A stretch of 64,000 nt of DNA from contig NZ_JADPZX010000001.1 in the NCBI RefSeq assembly GCF_015712165.1, positions 1,426,001 through 1,490,000 of the forward strand. The letters run 5' to 3'. Shown here one piece after another: positions 8,030 to 16,063 of this stretch. A program made the translations under genes and the position numbers. This DNA is from Streptomyces spinoverrucosus (GTDB lineage Bacteria; Actinomycetota; Actinomycetes; Streptomycetales; Streptomycetaceae). The notes below the pieces were generated by a model. It was given only the letters and a program-made list of their open reading frames with translations. It was not told where the DNA came from and searched no databases. Numbering within the stretch: the first letter of the stretch is position 1; every line of letters begins with the position of its first letter.

Positions 8030-8638
8030 CTCACGCTCATCGGCAGCTGGCTCCTGGCCGGCCGCGACCTGCCCGCCCTACTCCCCAAACTCCGCCGCGC
8101 CCCCACCGTCACCCGTTCCGTGCCGTCAATGGCCCTGTTCGGCGCCGCCTACGCCATCGCCTCCCTCGGCTGCACCATCGCCCCCTTCCTCGCCATCGTC
8201 GTCTCCGCCTTCCGCAGCGGATCCACCCTCGAAGGCATCACTTTGTTCACGGCGTACGCGACCGGGATGGGCCTGATAGTCGGCACCGCCGCCCTCTCCA
8301 TCGCCCTCACCCGCACCGCCCGCGTCGCCCGGCTGCGCCGCCTGGGCTCCGTCGCCGCCCGCACCGGCGGCGGCCTGCTGCTCCTGGTCGGCGCGTACGT
8401 CGCCTACTACGGCTGGTACGAGATCCGCGTCCAGCGCGCCCCCGCCACCCAGGACCCTGTCATCGACACCGCCGGCACGATCCAGCGCACCCTCGCTGAC
8501 GCCCTGGACGCCGCCAGCCCTGCGGCGCTCGCCGTCCTCCTCGCCGCCCTGCTGATCGGGGGCGTGGCAATCCGCCTCCGACACCCGCGCAGGAGGAGCC
8601 AGGATTCGACAGAACCCGGCAGCGCGCCTGCCCCGTAG
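8030..8638 (+). pseudogene. ccdA: ccdA, 3' part, downstream of the insertion
   Basis: Continues the ccdA frame after the insertion sequence (LTLIGSWLLAGRDLPALLP). It includes the second redox-active helix SLGCTIAPFLAIVVSAF and further transmembrane segments (VGTAALSIAL, GGLLLLVGAYVAYYGWYEI). It ends with a C-terminal helix and basic tail at 8638. The open frame also runs back into the IS, but that is incidental. Together with 6445-6720 it would encode a standard-length CcdA-like protein with the two membrane cysteines. In this state the gene should be non-functional unless the IS excises. Confidence 0.88.
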
Positions 8639-8760
8639 CCAGCCGCAGCCGGCTTCACCATGCGGCGTGCCATCGCGGAAGCCGCCCGCTCCCCTCTGAC
8701 AACCACGTAGCGCGCGGCGAACGGGCGGGCCCACCCCCGGCGTCCTTCGCGGACCCGGGG

Positions 8761-9471
8761 GTGCGAGCCGTCTTCGCCACGCGCGGGGGCGCGGGTGCCT
8801 ACAGGATCGCCGATGGTCTCGACACAGACGCGGTCCAACGCGATCCGAAGCCTCTGATCGGATTCAGCGATGTGACGCACCTGCACCTCGCGCTGTGGCG
8901 GGAGTGCGGGCTGGCGACCGTTCATGGCCCGTTCCTCACACACGGCGACGACGTCCTCGACAGCGGGACCGTGCAGGCGTTGCGACAGGCCTTGACCGAG
9001 ACGGATCCTGTCACACTGCACGCCGATCCGAACGAGGCGACCGAAGCCGTCACCGTCGATGGCACGGCGACGGGCGTCCTGATCGGGGGGCTCCTCACCG
9101 CCCTCAGCACCGAGGCCGGTGCCGGGCTGCCTTCTCTCGACGGGGCCATTCTCTTTCTCGAACACCCCATGGGTGGCCTGCGCAACGTGGATCGGGCTCT
9201 GACCCAACTACGCCGCAGCGGGCAGCTGAACGGGCTTCGCGGCGTGGCTCTCGGTCAGTTCTTCGGGTTCGAGGGCGACGCGACAGCCTCCCAGGACGGC
9301 GGCTGGAGCATCGCTGATGTCCTGATGGAGCACTTCGGCGGCCTCGGCATCCCTGTTCTCGGCGGCCTGCCCGTCGGTCACCGTGCTCGGCCGGCCACTC
9401 TGCCCCTGGGCACAGACGCCGTTCTCGACGCCACGGCACGAACCCTCACAGTGGGCTCGGCGGTGACGTGA
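8761..9471 (+). CDS. LD-carboxypeptidase (peptidase S66), N-terminally truncated
   Basis: A 236-aa frame from GTG 8761 matching the muramoyltetrapeptide LD-carboxypeptidase / MccF family. The catalytic triad is visible: Ser in IGFSDVTH, Glu in LFLEHPMGG and His in VGHRARPATLPLG. Family proteins are usually about 300 aa, and the first 70 or so residues are missing. Upstream codons in the same frame (SFADPGVRAVFATRGG spans the GTG) still look homologous back to about 8740 but have no start codon. It therefore appears to be a 5'-truncated gene, possibly inactive. Intact relatives trim peptidoglycan stem peptides or detoxify microcin-like conjugates. Confidence 0.7.
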   Translation: MRAVFATRGGAGAYRIADGLDTDAVQRDPKPLIGFSDVTHLHLALWRECGLATVHGPFLTHGDDVLDSGTVQALRQALTETDPVTLHADPNEATEAVTVDGTATGVLIGGLLTALSTEAGAGLPSLDGAILFLEHPMGGLRNVDRALTQLRRSGQLNGLRGVALGQFFGFEGDATASQDGGWSIADVLMEHFGGLGIPVLGGLPVGHRARPATLPLGTDAVLDATARTLTVGSAVT

Positions 9472-9505
9472 CGGCAGGTTGCCTGGCAGCAGGTGAGTGC
9501 TGGGT

Positions 9506-10789
9506 TCACGCCTCGGTGACGGGTGCCGCTGACGCCTGGCGGAGTGGCGTGGTGGCTACGGGAAGCTCTCGCAGCGTGCGAACGGGGGAGCAGAAGACCG
9601 GGAGAAACGCGCCGGCCAGGCAGATCGCGCCCGTCCAGACCGTCATGCGTACGCCCACCGCCTGGCCGACGAGACCGCTGAGGGCGGAGCCGATCGCCAG
9701 GGCGCCGGTGAGCAGGAATCGGAAGGTGGCGTTCATGCGGCCGAGCAACGAGTCCGGGGTCACATGCTGGCGCAGGGCGACGCCGAGGACGTTGTCGATG
9801 CCCGTCTTGGTCATGGCTGCGAACCACCCGACGCCGGCCACCCACAGCCATGGCCCGTCGCCGATCAGCGCGACCGCAAGTGCGGCGGGTGCGAACCAGA
9901 GCCCGGCCAGCCCCAGGGTGCGGCCGTGGCCAAGGCGGGCGGCCAGGGGGCGAGCGAGGCGGGCGCCGAGCAGGATGCCCAGGCCGCCGGCCGCCCAGTA
10001 CGCCCCGAGCGCCCCGGCGGGCAGGTGCAGTTCGCGGGTGAACAGCACTGGCAGCATGGCGTTGATCATCTGTGCGCCGAGGTTGGTGAGCGCCGCGGTG
10101 AGAGCCAGCGCGCGCAACTCGCGGCTGCCGAGGACATGTCGTAGCCCTTCGGATATCTCTGCCCGCAGCCGTCGCCGGTCAGCCGATGCCACGGAGGAAG
10201 CGTGTCGGGGCCTGATGCCCGTGAGGCCGACGGCGGAGCTGAGGTAAGCGACGGCCCCGCCGAGGATCGCCAGTGGAGCCGTGAAGAGCTGGACCAGGAA
10301 GCCGCCGGCGCCGCGGCCGGCGATGTTGGCGCCGGCCATCAGGCTCACGAGAGCGGCGTTCGCCGGCACCAGGCGCTTGCGGCCGACCAGTTCGGGCAGG
10401 ACGCTCTGCGAGCCGACGTCGAAGAACACCGTGGCGCAGCCGTTCAGCAGCGCCACCGCGTACAGCTGCGGCAGCGACAGCACGCCCAGCCACCAGGCGA
10501 CAGGGATCGAGGCGAACAGCACGGCGCGGGCGGCGTCGGCGGCCACCAACACCCGGCGGCTGGGCAGGCGGTCCACCCAGGCGCCCGCGGGCAGGCCGAT
10601 GAGGAGGAAGGCAGCGGTGGACAACGCGGCCAGCGCACCCGCCTGGCCGGGGCCCGCGTCGAGGGCGGTGACGGCGAGCAGCGGGATCGCCACGTAGCCG
10701 ACATTGCTGCCGAGGTGACTGAGGGCGCCCGCGGCGAAGAGAATGCGGAAGTCGCGCAGCCGCCACGGGGAATTCGGTGCTTCGGTCAT
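9506..10789 (-). CDS. MFS exporter (EntS/MFS_3-like)
   Basis: A 427-aa, 12-helix major facilitator. It starts MTEAPNSPWRLRDFRILFAAGALSHLGSNVG, the typical opening of EntS-type drug or siderophore exporters. The cytoplasmic 2-3 loop motif is present as GAWVDRLPSRRVLV. The protein lacks features of sugar importers. It is divergent from the ArsR-type regulator at 10846, with only 56 bp between the two starts, so regulation by that protein is likely. The substrate cannot be inferred. Confidence 0.85.
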   Translation of the reverse strand: MTEAPNSPWRLRDFRILFAAGALSHLGSNVGYVAIPLLAVTALDAGPGQAGALAALSTAAFLLIGLPAGAWVDRLPSRRVLVAADAARAVLFASIPVAWWLGVLSLPQLYAVALLNGCATVFFDVGSQSVLPELVGRKRLVPANAALVSLMAGANIAGRGAGGFLVQLFTAPLAILGGAVAYLSSAVGLTGIRPRHASSVASADRRRLRAEISEGLRHVLGSRELRALALTAALTNLGAQMINAMLPVLFTRELHLPAGALGAYWAAGGLGILLGARLARPLAARLGHGRTLGLAGLWFAPAALAVALIGDGPWLWVAGVGWFAAMTKTGIDNVLGVALRQHVTPDSLLGRMNATFRFLLTGALAIGSALSGLVGQAVGVRMTVWTGAICLAGAFLPVFCSPVRTLRELPVATTPLRQASAAPVTEA

Positions 10790-10845
10790 GCGCTGTACGG
10801 TGCGCGACCGCCAACCGCTCCACCCATTGATTTACCCTGAGCTAA

Positions 10846-11844
10846 ATGATCGAGATCACACTCGGCTTGGAAGACGTGGCTCGTACCCGCTTCGCGATCT
10901 CCCCCCTGTGGGAGGTGGTGGCCAGCGTCCGGGTGCTCAAGGGCGCGGACGAACATGGCCTGCATCGCACCTGGGCTCAACACGTGCGCCCGCGGCTGGC
11001 GGCGGCGGACCTCGACCTCAGCCCTCTGTTCGAACTCGTTCCGATGCCGACGCGCTCGCGCTGGGCCGGCCGCGTCCCGGGGTTCATCTGCCCTCCGCCC
11101 ACAACGCCCCTGCCGTCACTGGACGTGGAGCTGGCCGCGGTCCGGGCCACCCCGCCGGAGCTGCTGCACACGACGGCAGAGGTGCCGCCCGCGCGGATGG
11201 CGGCGCTGCGTGCCGACCCGGCGGCCGAGCTCGGGCGATTGGCCGACGTGGTGGAGGCGTACTGGGACCTGGCCCTGGCACCGTACTGGTCACGGATCCT
11301 CACCCTGCTGGAGGGCGACATCCGCTACCGTGCCGGCCGCCTGGTCGAAGGCGGCGCCCAGCACCTGTTCGCAGACCTCGACCCACAGGTCACCTGGGCC
11401 GGAGGCACCCTGCGCCTGGAGCACCGCACCGTGCGCGGAGCGCGCCGACTCGACGGCCGTGGCCTGCTGTTGGTGCCGTCCGCCTTTGTGTGGCCGCGCG
11501 TGTTCTCCGTGCTCAACGAGCCCTGGCAGCCATCGCTGCGCTACCCGCCACGCGCCGTCGGCACGCTCTGGCACGCGCGGCCCGCGACCGTGTCCGATGC
11601 CCTGGCGGGCGTACTGGGCCGCTCCCGCGCGACACTCCTGACCGAGCTTTCTGCCCCTGCCTCGACCACCGACCTCGCCCGCCGCACCGGACTGACTCCC
11701 GGCGGCGTCTCCCAGCACCTGACCGCACTGCGCACCGCCGGTCTGGCCAGCGCCCACCGTGCGGGCAGAGAGGTGCTGTACGCACGCACCCGGGCTGGAG
11801 AGATCGTCGTGGAAGCCGCAGGCGCAGGGTCACCGCAGTCCTGA
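10846..11844 (+). CDS. ArsR-type winged-helix regulator with a large N-terminal domain
   Basis: A 332-aa protein starting at ATG 10846. The C-terminal part (about residues 265-325) is an ArsR helix-turn-helix: STTDLARRTGLTPGGVSQHL, then TALRTAGLASAHRAGREVLY as wing. The roughly 250-residue N-terminal region begins ITLGLEDVARTRFAISPLWE and is typical of actinobacterial ArsR proteins with a DUF5937-like domain, presumed to sense a ligand or partner. No metal-binding cysteine motif of classical ArsR is seen. The gene is divergent from the MFS exporter, with an AT-rich region (TTTACCCTGAGCTAA) directly upstream, fitting local repressor control. Confidence 0.82.
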   Translation: MIEITLGLEDVARTRFAISPLWEVVASVRVLKGADEHGLHRTWAQHVRPRLAAADLDLSPLFELVPMPTRSRWAGRVPGFICPPPTTPLPSLDVELAAVRATPPELLHTTAEVPPARMAALRADPAAELGRLADVVEAYWDLALAPYWSRILTLLEGDIRYRAGRLVEGGAQHLFADLDPQVTWAGGTLRLEHRTVRGARRLDGRGLLLVPSAFVWPRVFSVLNEPWQPSLRYPPRAVGTLWHARPATVSDALAGVLGRSRATLLTELSAPASTTDLARRTGLTPGGVSQHLTALRTAGLASAHRAGREVLYARTRAGEIVVEAAGAGSPQS

Positions 11845-11884
11845 AAGGGGCTGCCCCTCACCGGGCTTGGATGACTGCGCAACC

Positions 11885-12883
11885 TCAGCTGTTCCGGATG
11901 CGGCGGGCCGCATTCACGAGGGCGGCAGGCAGGTCGGGACCGGTGCAGGCGTGGTCAATCAGCAGGTCTCGGTACGAGTCGTTCGGCAGATTCGTCGCCA
12001 GTTCGATGAGTTCGCTCAGTTCGGCCGGCGAGCCGGTAAGCCGTGCGCGGTAGGCTGCCCCGGCCGCGCGAAGGGTGAGTTCGGTCGGGCCGTATCTCAT
12101 CCCTTGATCGATCAGTCGGACCGCAGAGGTGAAGTCGCCCTGCTCGGCGCGCACATCGGCCAGGTCGAGGTAGAGCGACCAGTTGGCCGGGGCCAGGGCA
12201 ACAGCGCGCTCGAACGCGGCCACTGTCTGTTCAAAATCTCCCAGCTTGCGCCATGTGCCCGCGCGCACCACTTCCGTCAGCATGATCCGTTGATCTGCGT
12301 CCGCTTGGTCGCAGAGAGCCAATGATGCGTCGGTGAGACCGCACGCCCGGAGAAGGATGGCCATCTTGGCCAACGCCTCCGGCAACGGCCGGCGGGCCGA
12401 GACGACGTCTATGGCTTTGAACCAGGGCCGGAATCGTTCCCGCACGCTTTCGGTGTCCAGATCACGGCCACCGTCCATGGTCCGCATCGCGGCCTCGGCC
12501 AGAGAGTCGCCACTCACCACACCGAGAAAGCGTTCATCGCTGAACCAGGCGGCTTTGGCCCATGCGATGTCGGGTCGCACACCCGCGACCGCCCCGATCG
12601 CCAGCACCGCGCCGTCCATGTCGCCCTGAAGGAAGCTGATATACGACTGCGCCAGTACGGTCCTCAGGGCGTCGGCATCCTGAACGACCTCAGCGACTTC
12701 CGACGGCCTTTCCCTCCACAACTCGGCAAGGACCGTGTAGGGCTCGGGGTTCTCGGGCGCGGAGGCGATGGCACCCGCCAAGTAATGCACGGCTGCCGCT
12801 GGGCTGCCCCCACAGTGCGCCATCACCCGCGCGAGCCGACGTCCGCGAGCGGCAGGTCGTGCCGACCCTGAGACATCCCCCAT
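11885..12883 (-). CDS. Tetratricopeptide-repeat protein
   Basis: A 332-aa helical protein. The ATG at 12883 is preferred over longer in-frame starts because CAGGGG lies upstream and the extra N-terminal residues would overlap the operator region. The clearest TPR units are FEQTVAAFERAVALAPANWS and LADVRAEQGDFTSAVRLIDQ, with weaker repeats before them. No signal peptide or enzymatic domain is visible. It is divergent from the ArsR-MMPL cluster, and its upstream region contains the twin operators described below, so it may share the same regulator. Its function is otherwise unknown. Confidence 0.7.
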   Translation of the reverse strand: MGDVSGSARPAARGRRLARVMAHCGGSPAAAVHYLAGAIASAPENPEPYTVLAELWRERPSEVAEVVQDADALRTVLAQSYISFLQGDMDGAVLAIGAVAGVRPDIAWAKAAWFSDERFLGVVSGDSLAEAAMRTMDGGRDLDTESVRERFRPWFKAIDVVSARRPLPEALAKMAILLRACGLTDASLALCDQADADQRIMLTEVVRAGTWRKLGDFEQTVAAFERAVALAPANWSLYLDLADVRAEQGDFTSAVRLIDQGMRYGPTELTLRAAGAAYRARLTGSPAELSELIELATNLPNDSYRDLLIDHACTGPDLPAALVNAARRIRNS

Positions 12884-12917
12884 GTCACCCCTGGCTGTCC
12901 CCCATCCACCCCTGATA

Positions 12918-12939
12918 TGTGTCAGGAATCTTTGACAGG
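12918..12939. promoter_or_regulatory. Operator copy 1 upstream of the ArsR-MMPL cluster
   Basis: A 22-bp site with half-sites TGTCAG and TTGACAGG separated by six bases. It matches the copy at 12951-12972 in both half-sites and in the flanking GTAC. Its centre is 33 bp, three helical turns, from the second copy. It lies between divergent genes. Confidence 0.6.
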
Positions 12940-12950
12940 TACCCGCGAGT

Positions 12951-12972
12951 CCTGTCAGCTTTCTCTGACAGG
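12951..12972. promoter_or_regulatory. Operator copy 2 upstream of the ArsR-MMPL cluster
   Basis: A perfect inverted repeat, CCTGTCAG - six bases - CTGACAGG, ending 20 bp before the ATG of the ArsR gene. Binding here would block the gene's own promoter, the usual autoregulation of ArsR proteins. Confidence 0.65.
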
Positions 12973-12992
12973 TACGACGGAAAGGGTCCGCG

Positions 12993-13364
12993 ATGCCCGA
13001 GGTCCCGCCTTCGGCACCGACTGGCGACGAGTTGCTGAAGGTGCTCTCCGCACTCGGCAATCCGCACCGCATGCGGATCGTCGCGGCCCTGCTGGAGAGC
13101 CGCAACTACGTCAGCGCGCTGGCCCGCGAGATCGGCATGAGCCGCCCCCTGCTGCACATGCACCTGCAGCGACTGGAAGCGGCCGGACTGATCGTCGGCA
13201 CGCTCGAACTCGCGGAGGACGGCAAGGCGATGAAGTACTTCGACGTCACGCCGTTCTTCTACGAGTTGACACCCGGCGTCGTCTCCCGGGCGGCCGCGAC
13301 GCTCAGCGAGGCAGAGAAGACCGAGGCAGAGAAGACCGAGGCAGAGAAAGAGGAAGCGAAGTGA
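12993..13364 (+). CDS. ArsR-family winged-helix regulator
   Basis: A 123-aa protein from ATG 12993. It shows the ArsR fold: LLKVLSALGNPHRMRIVAAL (helices 1-2), YVSALAREIGMSRPLLHMHL (HTH), QRLEAAGLIVGTLE and KYFDVTPF (wing). The C-terminus carries three copies of the pentapeptide-like EAEKT, coded by tandem 15-bp repeats. No cysteine metal-sensing motif is present. Two near-identical operators lie immediately upstream, so it probably represses itself and the two downstream genes. It overlaps the next start by four bases (GTGA). Confidence 0.85.
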   Translation: MPEVPPSAPTGDELLKVLSALGNPHRMRIVAALLESRNYVSALAREIGMSRPLLHMHLQRLEAAGLIVGTLELAEDGKAMKYFDVTPFFYELTPGVVSRAAATLSEAEKTEAEKTEAEKEEAK

Positions 13365-13675
13365 ATGGGGAACAGGTGACGCTCGCCGACAGCGCCGACA
13401 GCGTGAGCGCGCTGGTCGGAGCCGTGGGCGCGGCCGGGGTCTTCACCCTGCTGATCGTGATCGTCTGGCAGGTCGCCGCCACCTGGCGGGCCCGAATGCT
13501 GGCCGCACGGGAGCAGCAGTACAAGGACCTCGCGGCGAAGTACGCCCAACTCCTCGAAGACACCGTTGAGTTGCAGCGGCGCACGGTCGAGGAGCAGCGG
13601 CAGACACTGGACGAGCTGACGCAGACCCGGCTCGCGGTGTCCTCGATGGAGAAGATGATGCGCGAGATCGAGTAA
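13361..13675 (+). CDS. Single-pass membrane protein with a coiled-coil tail
   Basis: A 104-aa protein starting at GTG 13361, overlapping the ArsR stop. A short acidic outer segment leads into one transmembrane helix (VGAAGVFTLLIVIVWQVAA). A roughly 60-residue heptad-rich cytoplasmic coiled coil follows (YAQLLEDTVELQRRTVEEQ, then QTLDELTQTRLAVSSMEKMM). Translational coupling to the regulator and proximity to an MMPL exporter suggest a scaffold or accessory role at the membrane. I know no named family for it. A strong hairpin follows the stop. Confidence 0.7.
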   Translation: MNGEQVTLADSADSVSALVGAVGAAGVFTLLIVIVWQVAATWRARMLAAREQQYKDLAAKYAQLLEDTVELQRRTVEEQRQTLDELTQTRLAVSSMEKMMREIE

Positions 13676-13690
13676 CCCCCTCAGACGCGC

Positions 13691-13722
13691 GTACGGCCGG
13701 GAGCGGCAACTCCCGGCCGTAC
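13691..13722 (+). terminator. Hairpin terminator after the ArsR / coiled-coil genes
   Basis: A perfect inverted repeat with 13-bp arms (GTACGGCCGGGAG and its complement) around a 6-nt loop CGGCAA. There is no U-tract, which is usual for Streptomyces. It separates the first two genes from the MMPL gene. Confidence 0.75.
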
Positions 13723-13759
13723 CGAGGAAGAACACACCCCCGGGACACACCCACCCGTA

Positions 13760-13797
13760 CACCACGGCAGGTCGTCACACCTGCAAGCGCCGTGGTG
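13760..13797. promoter_or_regulatory. Nested inverted repeat in the MMPL promoter region
   Basis: Outer arms CACCACGGC and GCCGTGGTG enclose an inner inverted repeat GCAGGT - CGTCAC - ACCTGC. It lies after the terminator and 75 bp before the MMPL start, so it is a candidate operator for separate control of that gene. It is unlike the two operators upstream of the ArsR gene. Confidence 0.45.
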
Positions 13798-13871
13798 CGG
13801 GCCCCGTGCGCCCTGATGCCGGTCGTGGAACCGATCGGCGACGGCGCGCTCCCTACGTAAGGAGAGTACTC

Positions 13872-15989
13872 ATGCGTGCGCTGCTCCAGCGCGTCGCCCG
13901 CGCGCCCGGCGGACGCCGCGGCAAGTGGCTGATCCTGGCGATCTGGCTGATCGCGGCCGTCGCCCTCGGTCCACTGGCCGGCAAGCTCGGCGACGTCGAG
14001 GAGACCGGTCCGAACGCCTTCCTGCCGCGCGGCGCCGAGTCCGCGCGGGTCAACACGGAGCTGGAGAAGTTCCGTACGGACACCGTGATGCCCGCCGTTG
14101 TCGTCTACACCGGCGCGGGTGCGGATGCGACGGCCGCCGCCGACCGGGACGCCTTCGCGCGGTACGTCCCCGCCGGTCAGGAGGTGTCGCAGCCGATCCC
14201 GTCCGAGGACGGCGAGGCCCTGATGACGATCGTCCCGCTAGACGTCGAGGACGACATCACCGACAAGGTCGACGAGTTGCGTGACGTGGCGGGCGCGAAC
14301 GCACCGCCCGGCGTGCACGTCGAGGTCGGCGGCCCCGCCGGTTCCCTCACCGACTCGGTGGCGGTCTTCGACGGCCTGGATACGACGCTGCTGCTGGCCA
14401 CCGGCCTGGTCGTGGCCGTCCTGCTGCTGCTCACCTACCGCAGCCCGGTCCTGTGGCTGCTGCCCCTGCTGTCGGTGGGCTTCGCGGCCGTCCTCACCCA
14501 GGCCACCACCTACCTGCTGGCCAAGCACGCCGGACTGCCGGTCGACCCGCAGAGCGCGGGTGTGCTCATGGTGCTGGTCTTCGGCGTCGGCACGGACTAC
14601 GCCCTGCTCCTCATCGCCCGCTACCGCGAGGAACTGCACCGCCACGAGGACCGCCACGAGGCGATGCGGATCGCGCTGCGCCGCTCGGGCCCCGCGATCC
14701 TGGCCTCCGCCGCCACCATCGCCGTCGGCCTGTCCTGCCTGGCGTTCGCCGACATCAACTCCTCCCGCTCGCTGGGCCTGGTGGGCGCGGTCGGCGTGGT
14801 CTGCGGCTTCCTCGCGATGGTCACCGTGCTTCCGGCGCTGCTGGTCATCGCGGGCCGCTGGGTGTTCTGGCCGTTCGTGCCGCACCACGGCACGCCTGCC
14901 CGCAAGCCGCGCACGATCTGGTCCCGGGTCGGGGCCGCCGTCGCGCTGCGCCCCCGCTGGTCGTGGCTGATGTCGGTCGCCGTCACCGGTGCGCTCGCGC
15001 TGAGCGTGGTGGGCATCAACATGGGCCTGACACAGGCGGAGACGTTCCAGGACAAGCCCGAGTCGGTCGTGGCGCAGGAGAGGATCTCGGCGCACTATCC
15101 GTCGGGCGCCTCCGACCCGGCGGAGATCGTCACCCGCTCCGACCGGACCGCCGAGGTCAGGGCCGCCGCAGCCGCGGTGGCCGGGGTGGCCCGGGTCGAG
15201 GAGGGCGGCGACCGCACACCGGACGGCGAACTCACCGCCATCGCCGTGGTATTGGAGGACGCACCCGACAGCCAGGCGGCAAAGGACACGGTCGACGCCC
15301 TGCGCACGGCCGTCCACCAGGTCGACGGCGCGGACGCCCTGGTCGGCGGCACCACCGCGGAGACCCTCGACACCCAGCGGGCCGCCGACCGCGACCTGAC
15401 GACAGTCGTGCCGATCGTGCTCCTCGTCGTCCTGGGTGTCCTGATCCTTCTGCTGCGGGCCCTGGTCGCCCCGCTCCTGCTCCTGGCCACGGTCGTCCTG
15501 TCGTACTTCGCGGCCCTCGGCGCCTCGAACCTGCTCTTCGAGCACGTCCTGGGCTACGCGGGCGTCGACTGGTCGATCCCGTTGATGGGCTTCGTCTTCC
15601 TCGTCGCCCTCGGCATCGACTACAACATCTTCCTCATGCACCGCGTGAAGGAGGAGATCGGGAGGCTGGGCCATGAGCGCGGCGTCCTGGAGGGTCTGAC
15701 CAGCACGGGAGGGGTCATCACCTCGGCCGGCATCGTGCTGGCCGCGACCTTCGCGGTGTTCGCGGGCCTGCCCCTGGTGACGATGGCCCAGATGGGCGTT
15801 CTCGTCGGCATCGGCGTCCTGCTGGACACCTTCCTCGTCCGTACGGTCCTGGTGCCCGCCCTCGCGCTGGACCTGGGCCGCTGGTTCTGGTGGCCGGGCC
15901 GCCTCAGCCGCGGCACGGCCGTCGACGGGCGAGGCGCCCGCAACAGCACCTCGTCCACCTCACCGGACCCGGCCCCCGAGTCGGTCTGA
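13872..15989 (+). CDS. MMPL-family transporter
   Basis: A 705-aa RND-superfamily membrane protein, of the MMPL size class found in Streptomyces. ATG 13872 follows AAGGAGAG. It has two repeats, each with one helix, a large extracellular loop, and a bundle of helices. The conserved proton-relay helices are present as FGVGTDYALLLIARYREEL and LGIDYNIFLMHRVKEEI. Such proteins export lipids, siderophores or hydrophobic antimicrobials. It is downstream of an ArsR regulator and a coiled-coil membrane protein, but a hairpin and its own inverted repeat suggest an independent promoter. Confidence 0.92.
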   Translation: MRALLQRVARAPGGRRGKWLILAIWLIAAVALGPLAGKLGDVEETGPNAFLPRGAESARVNTELEKFRTDTVMPAVVVYTGAGADATAAADRDAFARYVPAGQEVSQPIPSEDGEALMTIVPLDVEDDITDKVDELRDVAGANAPPGVHVEVGGPAGSLTDSVAVFDGLDTTLLLATGLVVAVLLLLTYRSPVLWLLPLLSVGFAAVLTQATTYLLAKHAGLPVDPQSAGVLMVLVFGVGTDYALLLIARYREELHRHEDRHEAMRIALRRSGPAILASAATIAVGLSCLAFADINSSRSLGLVGAVGVVCGFLAMVTVLPALLVIAGRWVFWPFVPHHGTPARKPRTIWSRVGAAVALRPRWSWLMSVAVTGALALSVVGINMGLTQAETFQDKPESVVAQERISAHYPSGASDPAEIVTRSDRTAEVRAAAAAVAGVARVEEGGDRTPDGELTAIAVVLEDAPDSQAAKDTVDALRTAVHQVDGADALVGGTTAETLDTQRAADRDLTTVVPIVLLVVLGVLILLLRALVAPLLLLATVVLSYFAALGASNLLFEHVLGYAGVDWSIPLMGFVFLVALGIDYNIFLMHRVKEEIGRLGHERGVLEGLTSTGGVITSAGIVLAATFAVFAGLPLVTMAQMGVLVGIGVLLDTFLVRTVLVPALALDLGRWFWWPGRLSRGTAVDGRGARNSTSSTSPDPAPESV

Positions 15990-15998
15990 TCCGACACC

Positions 15999-16030
15999 GA
16001 CGTCGACGCGGGCAGCGAGCATCCGCGTCG
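15999..16030. terminator. Hairpin between convergent MMPL and Usp genes
   Basis: Arms CGACGCGG (16004-16011) and CCGCGTCG (16023-16030), extendable to about 13 bp with one mismatch. It lies between convergent stops at 15989 and 16064, so it could terminate in both directions. Confidence 0.55.
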
Positions 16031-16063
16031 GCGTCGCGGGACGACGACCACCTCTTCGCTCCC

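Noticed and set aside
7058..8638. A single 526-codon plus-strand protein running from the IS into ccdA
   Set aside because: Its first part is antisense to the transposase genes; only the portion after 8030 has CcdA homology.
12917..13675. A 252-codon protein covering both the ArsR gene and the coiled-coil gene
   Set aside because: The N-terminal portion is an out-of-frame reading of the ArsR gene; the real second gene starts at GTG 13361.
14238..15674. A minus-strand frame of 478 codons opposite MMPL
   Set aside because: Antisense shadow of a gene with strong transporter signatures.
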